The translations under genes and the position numbers were made by a program. A DNA stretch of 64,000 nt from Plectrocnemia conspersa (Eukaryota > Arthropoda > Insecta > Trichoptera > Polycentropodidae), in NCBI GenBank assembly GCA_009617715.1, contig VTFK01000687.1, positions 1 through 64,000 of the forward strand, in the 5' to 3' direction. A model generated the notes under the pieces. The model was not told the DNA's origin and did no database searches. It saw only the letters and a list, made by a program, of their open reading frames with translations. Below, one piece after another: positions 41,584 through 52,505 of this stretch (within the stretch, counting starts at the first letter, position 1; each line of letters opens with the position of its first letter).

Positions 41584-42798
41584 CTGTAAATAAAGAGACG
41601 AGCGTTAAGGTAATAAGTACATACACTTAAATAGACGCGTAAATTTTTTTATATCACTGGCACAGATCCAACTACATACGTAGAATATCTATTAAATAAA
41701 ATATAAGATAATAATTTATTCCAAAGGTCAATTAATAGATCGACGTGCATAATATATTCTTGAGAAGAGACATTCAAGACAATAAGAGATTCACAACAGT
41801 ATGGTTCTTCAGAATACAGGTTAAAAGATGGATGATACACTTACTAAGAAGAAATAAAATTATATTTGGTTCATTCGATAAGCATTGTCGTGACTGATGA
41901 ATGCTTCTCTAATGGTCAACTCTAATGAACATCCAAGGAGTGTTGGCAGATGAAAATAATTAAAAAAAGCGTTGAAGGACATAAATAGGAACGAAAAGTA
42001 CGAAAGCTTACATAATTATCTTATATTTTGATGTTATGACTTGCATAAACAATGTTATTTTTACAGGAAGAAGATTAATAAAACGCACTGCTCGAAAATA
42101 AACTTATTTAAAATAGTGCACAATTAATCAGGACATATTGCCAAGTTCGTAGATCAAATTCTTATTGAATTAAAAACAGTAGAAAGCAAAACTGGTAAGA
42201 ACTAGTATTCATTTAAACATATCTTATAAGACAGAAAAAAAAATTGCTGTCTGTGAAACTAATGTTCCGACCAAGGTCGAATTTATTTTGAACGGCATTG
42301 GAGGCATAAAAAACGTGTGCAAATAATACCATTCATTTCTTTGCATGTATCATCATAACACTATTGCGAAAAAATCGCATTTGCGTATTTCAGAAGCCAT
42401 ATATGACAGTCGTTGATTGGATATGCTCCAGACGGTCATGAGAACAATGACGTTTAATACACATGCATACATAATTGTATCAATAGCTTTGTATGTACCG
42501 AATGTACTTTTATTTACATCACTTATCATGAACTCGTTAAATAACAAAATTACAGATAAACATAAATCTGTCTTTATTTACGTGTGGTACAAAATGTAGG
42601 CATGACAAAAAATGACCTTGTCAATAATTTTAATTCTTCTCAGTTTTTTAAACATAGAAAACTGTGATTGGCGTCATTGGATAGCTAACTATATGCGGAA
42701 ACCTTTCAATGGCGACTTTCGCATTGTATTGACAATGTCATCGTCAATTTAATTTTAAAACACTAACAACGTTTTACAAAAATAGCACCAGTGGAGAT
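41584..42798. other. Upstream region or intron of the MGME1-like gene
   Basis: AT-rich. Several short frames have no conserved motif. A 22-base minus-strand mini-exon (42724-42703, MRKSPLK, phase 1) could also supply the MGME1 start, but its donor is weak. Confidence 0.3.
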
Positions 42799-42854
42799 GT
42801 AAGTATTATTTTACAACATATTGTTGAGAGCCTTTGATGACTAGTTGTTAAAGA

Positions 42855-43081
42855 ATGGAGTTTTTAGAGCGTTTCAAAGTAGGTGGGATGAGTTGGATAC
42901 AATATCCAACCTATTTTGACCTTCTATTGAAATTTAAAAATTCTAAGACAAATTCTACCACCACATTTACAGAATTTTTGTTTGAGGTTTGTTATATGTA
43001 ATTACATTTGTAATATTATTTTTTTACTTGGAACTGCAGGATAATAAAATAAATGAAACATTGCAAAATCTAGAAAGATGA
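42855..43081 (+). CDS. Candidate small spliced gene (57 codons)
   Basis: The frame starts MEFLERFKVGGMSWIQYPTY at 42855 and runs 44 codons to TTTGAG at 42986. A 53 bp intron (42987-43039, GTTTG...CTGCAG) joins it in phase 0 to DNKINETLQNLER and TGA at 43079-43081. A donor-like GATGTAAGT at 42795-42803 upstream suggests a 5'UTR exon. I do not recognise the protein. Past the stop, in another frame, DDPLNLTRKLHVI and KILKKEPLTNELLPPNLKKL continue with stops between, so this may be a decayed longer gene rather than a small one. Confidence 0.35.
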
Positions 43082-43121
43082 TCCATTAAATTTGACCAGA
43101 AAACTGCATGTCATTTAATTA

Positions 43122-43215
43122 AATTCGATGAATTTTAATGAATAAAAAATATTAAAAAAAGAACCACTGACTAACGAGCTTTTGCCTCCTAACCTGAAAA
43201 AGCTGAACTGACGTC
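43122..43215 (+). repeat. Segment repeated at 44455-44540
   Basis: GATGAATTTTAATGAATAAAAAATATTAAAAAAAGAACCACTGACT here versus TATGAATCTTAATGAAAGCAAAATATTAAAAAAACGACCACTGACT there is given only by its key shared blocks: ATGAAT.TTAATGAA and AAACGACCACTGACT-like ends. Both can be read as ...KILKK.PLT..., suggesting duplicated decayed coding sequence. Confidence 0.45.
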
Positions 43216-43682
43216 TTTGATTCTAAACCAGAGATTCTCGAGTTATCCCTCAAAGAAAATCTAATAGAAACAGTCTTGAATCTATGCTAAAAATATTTTT
43301 TAAAATGAAATCATATCGGCATATATTTTCACCAGTAGATATATATTTTTAACAGTGAAAATATAATTTATCTGGCATGTGCTACAAAATTTATAATAAT
43401 TTAACTTTTTCAATCATAGTAATATATACATTTACTATGATTATTTATTCACATGTGATATATAAATGTTACAGTGAATGTATATTTTTCAGTGAAGTTA
43501 TATTCTCACTAGTGAAGTGCAGATATATATATATATTTTTATTAACGAGAAAATAATTTAACTCATATGCACTAGTGAAATTATATGCTGCTCTAAAATG
43601 TCTATGAAATTCAATTTGACAGTTGCGAAACGTACATTTGCTGTTCAAACCCAAACATAATCTACACAAATAAACAAAACCC

Positions 43683-43742
43683 AACTTGATCTAATGAAAG
43701 TTCTAAAACAAATTACAGTTTTAGAACTATCATTAGGTCAAG
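43683..43742. repeat. Short imperfect hairpin
   Basis: AACTTGATCTAATGAAAGTT and its near-complement AACTATCATTAGGTCAAGTT flank a short centre. About 27 bp arms with two or three mismatches. Possibly a very short fold-back element. Confidence 0.55.
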
Positions 43743-43898
43743 TTCAAAATACAAACTAAGCCAACTGAATTCTCAGGGGAAAATAAGCGTAAGAAAAAGT
43801 ATAGACAGACGTCGCATCTCGCATATTACTCGATAATTAGTTGCACTTCGATATTACACTGTTATAAAAATATGATAGCTATTCCTACCAATATTATT

Positions 43899-44076
43899 AT
43901 GCTTCTTCTACACTCTCTGGAAGTTACCGAACCAAAGGTCTAGCGAATATGGTCGAGGTCGCCGAGACATAAGAGCGGGCAGACCCGAGCTCGACCGAAG
44001 TAGCCCCGAATTAACACATTATATTTTCCGTCCTTGCCCAACCATGGCCTACTTCCAGAGAGTGTGGAGGAAGCAT
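43899..44076. mobile_element. MITE with 26 bp terminal inverted repeats (178 bp)
   Basis: Starts ATGCTTCTTCTACACTCTCT and ends with its reverse complement (2-3 mismatches over 26 bp). The interior is GC-rich (GGTCGAGGTCGCCGAGAC). No clear target duplication, so the superfamily is unknown. Confidence 0.6.
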
Positions 44077-44117
44077 TAGAGTTTTGATATGAGAAATGTA
44101 TTAGTCAAACTGTATTC

Positions 44118-44349
44118 AAACCGAATTTTGGTAAATAGGAGAGCGCAAAAAATAATTATCCCTTCTCAGCAGTTAAAATTAATATCAAAAGCAATAAAAT
44201 CGTGTCGGCGCCGTCGCGGTAGGAACGCTCATTATCGGCGTTCCCACTGCGACGGCGCCGACACGATTTTATTGCTTTTGACGTGAATTTTTGACTTCTG
44301 AGAAGGGATAATTTTTTTCTGTGCTCTCTTATTGGGCAAAATTCGGTTT
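44118..44349. mobile_element. Large palindrome / fold-back MITE (232 bp)
   Basis: The whole segment folds on itself. Outer arms start AAACCGAATTTTGG and end AAAATTCGGTTT with moderate mismatches. The inner 32 bp (44186-44217 and 44249-44280), containing GTGTCGGCGCCGTCGC, are perfectly complementary around a loop of about 31 bases that also half-pairs (GGAACGC/GCGTTCC). No coding. Confidence 0.75.
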
Positions 44350-44540
44350 AGATGTGCTTCATTCGATTCTCACTTGTAATATAATATAAACGCTAGATAA
44401 GTAATATATATTTGATGTGGACTCGTCCTCTGAATTTGGCCAGAATAATGTATGATATAATGAAATACTATGAATCTTAATGAAAGCAAAATATTAAAAA
44501 AACGACCACTGACTGGCCAAGCTGAAATGACTTCCCTGGT

Positions 44541-45589
44541 TTTTAAGTACAGGAATTAAACTATATTACATCAACAAACGATATATAATCATTGGCACAC
44601 AATCAAAGTTTAAACTGGCAACTGTTATTGCAACTTAAATAACATAAGACTTTTAAACCGAGGTATGTAATTGGCGACGGAACAAAAAACAGTTGTTTAA
44701 TATGCACGTAAAGGTCAAAAACCTGAATTCAGGAAAACGCTATTTTAAAACTAGTTTTAAACTCATCTCTTTCACTTCATTTAAACATATTTTTGTAAGT
44801 CTTTATATGAACGGAATTGTTCTACTTTACAATTGTTTATGTATGTTATAAACAGCGTTTTATTATAATTTATTAATCAGGTTCCCATCACTGAAAACGA
44901 TCACATTAAAACAGCAATGTTTAGTCTAGTCATTGTTATATAATTTCATGTATTGTTTACATAAACTTTCGTTTATTATTTGGCAACAGACACTGATAAG
45001 AATATAAGGCGTCCAAATATACTGTTATTATGCTTGGAATGCGGTAACTTATTTTGGTTTAGATTATAATGTAACATGTTTGTCTGTATAATTAAAAATA
45101 ATATAAAATCTAAACAGAATCTATGACTAACTGTAGTATTCGTTAAGATGCCATTTAAACATTAAGTAAATACATAAATTAATTTGTGTGTGTGATGGCT
45201 AACTAAAAGCATATGTCAAATCACCGTTAGTCAAAGTTTTATTGGATGGTGGGAGTATGGGAGATCACATTTTGCATGTTATATTGTTAATCTTTTATAA
45301 ACCTTATGAATTTAATCATGAATTAACTTTTCACAAATGCAAGAACATGTTAACTAACATAAACGTAGTATCGGAATTTCGGAATATATAGACATTTGAA
45401 TTTTTCTGTATTTTTATAATTCATTAAAAAAAAACAAAAATACAATGCAGCGATGAAGACTGATTTTTATTTTTAAAGACTAGAAAACTAATTATTTCAT
45501 GATACATAAGTAGTGTTACTGAGCATGTATAAATTATCGCAGGAGTACTTTCATTTGAGTTCTGTATTTTAAAATTGTATACATTAATC
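44541..45589. other. AT-rich spacer
   Basis: No gene or known repeat. Confidence 0.4.
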
Positions 45590-46015
45590 CATACTGTATC
45601 AAAGGCCTTTTCTATATCTAGCAATAAAAAAACATAATATTTTTCATATTAAAATTGGCAAATATGTGTCAGTCTATTAAGTTTATGCGTAGTAGAATAA
45701 AGTTCGCGGAAATCGAATTGTTCATAAATTAGTTTGCTATTAAGAGATTTCTTTAATCAAGATACGATTTTTTTAAATAATTTGCTAATCAACGTTAGTA
45801 AACAGATCGGGTGATAGTGAATTGGTATATTATCTGCTTTGATAAATTTTCTTATCGGATGAATTTTTGCCATTTTTCAGATAATTGTGAAATATCCAAA
45901 AGATAAGCATGGATTAAATATTATAGTGCATGCAAAAGGAAGGTTTTTAATCAATATATTGTCTAGTTTATCTATTCCTGGCGCCTTTCTATTTGATAAT
46001 CGTAAACAATACTGA
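45590..46015 (-). pseudogene. Jockey RT relic, older copy
   Basis: Degenerate minus-strand RT: KAPGIDKLDNI, YFTIIWKMAKIHPIRK, LISKLFKKI, EQFDFRELYSTTHKLNRL and [13 protein letters not shown], with several stops. It covers the same region as 8064-8640 and 37991-38215, so three copies of one jockey lineage of different ages lie in the window. Confidence 0.7.
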
Positions 46016-46603
46016 GAATATCCGATAAGCTGACTTTGTTAATGTACTTATATCTTTAATTGCCTGGTCCATTTAAGTTTATGTTTTTTTGGCAATATAA
46101 TTTTGTGTAAGCTGATAAGATGTAGAAAAGGCTTGAGCTAATATCTTGGCTTTCTCTGAATTGTGTTAATGGATTTTAAAAGTGGGATATTTAATTTTTT
46201 TATTATTGCAGAAGCATGGTGTAATACGAGCAGCTGCCACTAAACCAAATCATCGATTTTACAAAGTTCTGCTAACAATTGACTAAAACGAAGAAGCAAT
46301 GTATCTAGAAAGAGATGTTTTAGTGCATCCACCATTTAGTCTGAACCTTTCAACTTCAGGCTTTCACTGTTTTGGAGCTGCAGTAGCATTTTAATTAACT
46401 CTAGGTTATAAAGCTGTATTAAAACAAAGACAATTTATGAATAAACTCTTCATATGCGGAACACACAGGATAAGAAATCATAACATTAATCAATAATAAT
46501 CAATAACTGGTTGTCATAATATAATGATACTCATTCAGACGCGTAAATTGTGAGAATAGTCTACACAGGAAAATAAAATAAACAGCTGACTTATCTTTAT
46601 AAT
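46016..46603. other. Spacer, no gene seen
   Basis: AT-rich sequence after the jockey relic, possibly still its decayed upstream part. Confidence 0.3.
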
Positions 46604-46796
46604 CAGGGCTGTGGAGTCGTTAAAAAAAAAAAACACGACTCCGACTCGACTCCGGGAGCATATTAAAGACTCCGACTTCGACTCACAAAAAAAAAGTTTA
46701 ATTTTATCAATTTTGGTGTTTCTCAACGTTTAATATTCATACGCTACACATTCATTATTACGCAATTAAAAAATTCACCATAATTTGAGTCGCTCA
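46604..46796. mobile_element. hAT-type MITE lacking its 3' end
   Basis: Starts CAGGGCTGTGGAGTCG and follows the MITE at 38219 as far as GTCGCTCATTT, then stops before the terminal repeat. TATCTTTATAAT occurs on both sides (46592-46603 and 46801-46812), so the end was lost while a flank repeat remains. Confidence 0.7.
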
Positions 46797-47460
46797 TTTA
46801 TATCTTTATAATGATATATATCAATTGTGCAATAAAATGTATACCAGACATCTCTACCTCTTCATTGGTTGAGTTACACCATTCGGTCCTAAAACCCGAA
46901 AAAGCTTTGCAGAACTCTCTTAATGGTCTGCTTTAAACATGTCCCGGGAATTGTGCAATAGAATAATCTTGCAACTATCAGAAAGATAGAAGGTCATTAA
47001 TTTAAATTAAATATAAAAATTCAGCTTGAAAATTTTTGTCCGAGGAGGATATAAGAGGACAGATTGCTGCAGGAGTTAAAAAAGGTTATTTTGGAAATTA
47101 AAAAATTGTTTTCAAGGCCATCTCCGAATTTTTGTTTGAAAAAGACAAATTGCTGCAAGAGTTATAAAAAAAAGATCATTTCGAACGTTTTTGAGGATAA
47201 TTCTCCTCAAATGAAGACGTCTGGTCCCCTTATCTAAATGACACATACATAGTTGATTGAAGGTATTTCAGAAGTTAAGAAAAAATATTTTTTATTCGAA
47301 ATATTTGAATAAGAATAAAAAATAGGTCTAAATAATTAGATTTGCGTCCACCGATTGACATATTTGACGTTTGAGGTTATGTAGGAATGTCGCAATATCG
47401 CATTTAAAAATGCAATAACAAAATAATTAAGATTGCGACAATTGTCCGGAGTTAGAGGTA
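46797..47460. other. AT-rich spacer with a weak 87 bp internal repeat
   Basis: GACAGATTGCTGCAGGAGTT near 47058 recurs as GACAAATTGCTGCAAGAGTT near 47145. No gene. Confidence 0.35.
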
Positions 47461-47510
47461 CTATGTAACACATGAAATATTAGTTATATGAATGAAATGG
47501 TCATTTATAC

Positions 47511-47727
47511 CTCTTTTAATGCGTCTCTCTTTGACCTTGCTGATTTCGATAGTCGATGCGAATACGAGCTTGCTCTCCTTGTTCCACAGCCTGAGGCGCT
47601 GCGCTTTGTCCAGGAAGGACTCCAAATATATAACTTTCGTCCTGCATTGCTCTATTGTCGTTTGGCCGACGGAACGTCCGAACAATCCGAGAGGGCGGAA
47701 CATTTTGATATTGAATGTCAATGGCAC
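47511..47727 (-). CDS. GC-rich candidate first exon
   Basis: A minus-strand frame starts MPLTFNIKMFRPLGLFGRSV (inner Met at 47703), continues ESFLDKAQRLRLWNKESKLV and ends ...KERRIKR before a donor GAG/GTATAA at 47510. The Arg-rich, acid-free start resembles a mitochondrial signal. The exon ends in phase 1, which fits the MGME1-like exon starting at 41583 (G + TG gives Val). I do not recognise the protein on its own. It could be exon 1 of the MGME1-like gene or a separate gene. Confidence 0.4.
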
Positions 47728-47749
47728 GCGAAACTGGCGCTGGCGCCGG

Positions 47750-47970
47750 CGTCACCGGATCGTTGTTTAATTTGGGAAGGTCACATTATTATTTATATCG
47801 AACGGTAGACTTTCCTCTCAATGCGGCACGTGCGACACGGCAGCAGCGACTGAATATAGTTTCGACCAAATTTCTAACGTCAAACGATAAAGACATCTAG
47901 CGGCGAACGGCGAAAGTACTTTTCAAAATTAAATCGTAGAGTGCAACGAAATAGTGTTGCCAGTCGCCGA
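47750..47970 (-). promoter_or_regulatory. Putative housekeeping promoter region
   Basis: A CpG-containing island in AT-rich DNA with CATCTAGCGGCGAAC (about 47893-47907) and GCGGCACGTGCG, upstream of the candidate exon. No TATA box. CpG-rich TATA-less starts are common for insect housekeeping genes; the role is inferred. Confidence 0.35.
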
Positions 47971-48348
47971 TAGATATTTGCGATGCACTAAAATTAAATA
48001 TTAATTTTTTTAATAAATAATTGCCAAACTAAAATACACTATCATTCAATGCAGTATCTTAGACGAAATTGGTTAGCCAGACTGATTCGCCATCTTGTTT
48101 CAAAATGTTAAAATATCTTAGAGCAAAAATGTTCTGTAATATAAAATCAAGCAAAAACAATATCATCAAAGTAAGTTATGTATAACGGTTTTTAACGATA
48201 TGTAACTGGAATTTCAAATCGTTCAATAAAATACTACTGCAGCGGCTCAATTTGTGTCTAGTTGCCACCCGTCGCCAAAGTTAATTGAATAGTCCTAAGT
48301 CAAATAGTCTAAAGAACCTGAATAGTCCTACTTTTAATTGGTTTAGGA
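47971..48348. other. Intergenic, no gene seen
   Basis: AT-rich, ends in the 8 bp target copy GTTTAGGA of the next MITE. Confidence 0.4.
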
Positions 48349-48622
48349 CAGGCATGGCGAACCTTTTTCCTCAAATATTATTCCTCGATTGTGTGGCGTG
48401 CCCAAGGAGTAAAAAAATTACCAAGATAGAAAAAAATAAATAATTAATTATTTTTTTAAAACGATTGTCGTTTATCTTAGAAAACATTTGATAATTAATA
48501 AAATTTAATAAATTAATAATTCACAGGTTATTTAATCAAGATTTTAATTTTTTCAATTTCAAATTAAAAAATATTTTTGAACTTGGAAATGGGGCACGCG
48601 TGCCCTAGGTTCGCCATGCCTG
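48349..48622. mobile_element. hAT-type MITE (274 bp) with perfect 8 bp duplication
   Basis: Ends CAGGCATGGCGAACCT and its reverse complement. GTTTAGGA flanks both sides (48341-48348 and 48623-48630). Interior AT-rich, non-coding. Confidence 0.92.
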
Positions 48623-49239
48623 GTTTAGGAGAACTATACCAGTAGAATTTAACAATTTCAGGTTCAATCAATACACTGGTATTAATACTGAGGTCGATTT
48701 ACTGTCACCAGCGATTTTTTATATATGATTCTCATGTGTAGTTTTTTCCTTAATTGTAAATGAAACGATCAAAACCAGCATGTGGAGACTTTTAGAAATT
48801 GTTTATCTGATTAATCGGCAATTTCAAAAGTAAGAAGCCTCAGAGACGTCGAGAATTGATTCAGCTTTTGATCATTGGATTGTGAAACGAAACTTGTCGT
48901 TGTGCATGTTGCAGCACTACTTTATATCATTGCAAGCGTTGTGATGTGCTATTGTGTATATTGTGTTTTGAGCCATACCATACACCTATAAATATTTAAA
49001 AAATACTTCATTCATTTATATATATTTGTACAATACATAATTAAGCTATACATATATTTTTGATACAGTATTTGTTCAATTATTCTCAATATATGTCTGA
49101 AACGATCAATGGTCAATATATTAACCGGCAGAAATTTTGATAAATAATATTGTTGCAATCCGCGCGCTCTCGCGCCTGCGTCGGGACTCACGCGCAGATC
49201 GGCAGTAAAGGCCCATCGGTCGCCACGCTCGGTTGTAAG

Positions 49240-49281
49240 CATAGAGTAAAGAATGTTATATATGATATTCTTTACTCTATG
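49240..49281. other. Perfect 15 bp hairpin
   Basis: CATAGAGTAAAGAAT (49240-49254) and its exact complement (49267-49281) with a 12-base loop, in a GC-rich patch (49145-49330). Could be a structured RNA element or a tiny fold-back. Confidence 0.7.
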
Positions 49282-49627
49282 GTTGAAGACTATCGCTCCT
49301 CAGGAATGATGCCCTGTTATTGAATTCGCGTGTTTTCATTTGTTCGCAAAGGCTCTGATGTAACGGCCCCACACAGGCTCACGTAACAATATAAACATAA
49401 TTTTTTATGGAATTTGTTTTATCTATAATGTATAATTTAAGTACGAAAAACCAAGTAGTTGAACTATTTCTAAAATTATTAACTTTACGAGATTTTTTAT
49501 CTTCGTTTTTTCACAGCCCAGCACTTCAATTTATAACGGCTGGCTCATATATACTTATTGGTGGTTTTAAAATCCAACTTTACATGATAAAAAAACAGTT
49601 TAATTTTTTGAATCAATGTTATGGTAA

Positions 49628-51450
49628 GAAGGGTTTGATGATTATTCCAGACAATTTTTTTAGGGACACTTATTGTTCCGGATATATTATAGAATATCCC
49701 GTACAAAAAATATTTTTGAAATTAAATAAAAAGTAAATTTGTATTGTACAACCTCTAAGCTAAATTATAATAAAATTTTAACGTTTATAAATTAAATGTT
49801 CGAATCCAATAAATTAAAATTGAAACTTATTTATAAAAAAAAACATTATGAATTTAAAAACCGCTCAGAAAGCGACGAACTCCCACCCCACCTGCGATCC
49901 TGTGCAGGTAGTGAACGATCATCGATGACTTTGAATAAATCTACTAAGATTTCTTCAGAGTCTGCCTCACGCTCAGGAGTTCGCGTCACATCTCATCGTC
50001 GCGGCTAGTGACTCCAGCATGGAGTGCACGTGACGGGTGAGAACGTACTACAGAAATGATCCTGTGAAGTACAGTCCTAAAGATGAGAGCCTAGAGATAG
50101 CTATATAAGCAATGTGTACGACGTTACACTTGCGAATACCGAATCATAGTACTGCCATCTATTGAAATTTACCATAATTTTTTTTAGTATAGTTTTTTTA
50201 TATTTTTAACTTTTGGCTTTGGAATATATAATAAATAAATATTAATAGTTTTAATCAAATTAAAAAATATATTTATTAAATAAATAAATAAATAAAAAAA
50301 TTAAGTTCTGACTTGACACCCACTGCAATAGTAGTGTTTTATCAGTCGAACTAAAAATAAAAAACTATACTAAAATATATGTTAGAAATTTCAACAGATG
50401 GCAGTACTGTGTTTCGATATTCGCAATTGGAACGTCGTACACAATATTTATATAGCTGGCTTTAGACCTTAAACATTAGGACTGTACTTCACAGGATCAT
50501 TTCTGTAGTACGTTCTCACCCGTCACGTGCACTCCATGCTGGAGTCACTAGAAGGGTTTGATGATTATTCCAGACAATTTTTTTAGGGACACTTATTGTT
50601 CCGGATATATTATAGAATATCCCGTACAAAAAATATTTTTGAAATTAAATAAAAAGTAAATTTGTATTGTACAACCTCTAAGCTAAATTATAATAAAATT
50701 TTAACGTTTATAAATTAAATGTTCGAATCCAATAAATTAAAATTGAAACTTATTTATAAAAAAAAACATTATGAATTTAAAACCGCTCGAGGTTTTCATC
50801 CCATGACCTGCGATCCTGTGCGGGTAGTGAACGATCATCGATGACTTTGAATAAATCTACTAAGATTTCTTCAGACTCTGCTGCAGGAGTATATGTCACA
50901 TCTCATTTTACCGTGACTTAAGCATTTACGATGGCACGGTGATTTATTGCCCGTGGATATTTATACTGTGAAGTACAGTCCTAAAGATGAGAGCCTAGTA
51001 TATAGAAGAATGTTACGACTTTTAAAGCACTTGCGAATTTGAATTATTTTGCCATCATTGAAATTTACCATAATTTTTTGCATAGTTTTTTTATATTTTT
51101 TTAACTTTTGGCTTTGGAATATATAATAAATAAATATTAATAGTTTTAATCAAATTAAAAAAAAATATATTTATTAAATAAATAAATAAAAAAAAAATTA
51201 AGTTCTGACTTGACACCCACTGCAATAGTAGTGTTTTATCAGTCGAACTAAAAATAAAAAACTATACTAAAATATATGTTAGAAATTTCAACAGATGGCA
51301 GTACTGTGTTTCGATATTCGCAATTGGAACGTCGTACACAATATTTATATAGCTGGCTTTAGACCTTAAACATTAGGACTGTACTTCACAGGATCATTTC
51401 TGTAGTACGTTCTCACCCGTCACGTGCACTCCATGCTGGAGTCACTAGCC
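49628..51450. repeat. 923 bp tandem duplication inside a fold-back element
   Basis: GAAGGGTTTGATGATTATTC begins at 49628 and again at 50551. The two units align through AT-rich blocks to GCTGGAGTCACTAG (50550 and about 51450). Unit 2 has a replaced patch at about 50890-51050. Short homology (AAG/TAG) at the junction suggests unequal repair or template switching. Confidence 0.85.
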
Positions 51451-51608
51451 GCGATGATGAGACGTGGCGCGAACTCCTGAGCGTGAGGCAGACTCTGAAG
51501 AAATCTTTGTGGATTTATTCAAAGTCATCGATGATCGTTCACCACCTGCACAGGATCGCAGGTGGGATGGGAGCTCGTCGCTTTCTGAGCGGTCTTGAAT
51601 TTTCATAA
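49846..51608. mobile_element. Fold-back element with about 300 bp terminal inverted repeats
   Basis: The left arm (49846 to about 50170, containing CCGCTCAGAAAGCGACGA and GTGCACTCCATGCTGGAGTC in reverse) is matched inverted by the right arm (about 51290-51608). The centre is AT-rich and non-coding. A partial extra right arm at 50390-50550 comes from the internal duplication. Likely a non-autonomous DNA transposon; the target duplication is not resolved. Confidence 0.7.
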
Positions 51609-52286
51609 CCACCCATTGCGTGTTACAATCTGAGAATGGATTTTACGTTTTCAGACTACTTAGGTTTTCATAGATGAGTTGAGTAGCGGGATATGATCGT
51701 ATATGGTGCTCCTATTGCTTCGTACTCCGCTGTGACTTGCTGCAGTTATAATTTTACAGCTTATTTACTGCCACGTTAACGCCTTTTACGATGTTTTGTT
51801 CTCATTTATTGCCCGTGGATATTTATATTGTCAATGTCGGAAAATAATAAACTAGTATACTTCGAATGTTTTACTTTTAAAGCAAAGTAGAGTGTGAATT
51901 ATTTTGTTATAGATGCCGGGCATTTTTGGAAAAATGTTCCAGAACTGCCGGGACTTTTTATTAAATAATTAAAAAGTCAAAATGTGTATTTTAGTTTGTA
52001 AACATACGGTCGCACGTGCGACGCTGTCTGCAGCGAACTTGACCTAATTAATGATGAATATGCGATTGTGTGTTATTTTAGTTCGTATTTACGCTGTAAT
52101 AAGAGTCATTATCGCATGACGTATTAAAAATTACGAGATGTGAGCGGCGGCGCTCCGACAGGAATCGATAACAATGGTATATAATATGTTATTTATTTTT
52201 AAAATGTAAATAAAACTTTTCGTAAATTAATAAAATATGATATTTTTAAATAATGGTTCAAGTAAAAATACCCTACAGACGGTTAA

Positions 52287-52505
<219 letters not shown>

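Noticed and set aside
47488..47808. Two plus-strand frames and a second minus frame across the GC-rich exon
   Set aside because: Only the minus frame at 47461-47727 passes through the splice donor; the others stop first or have no context.
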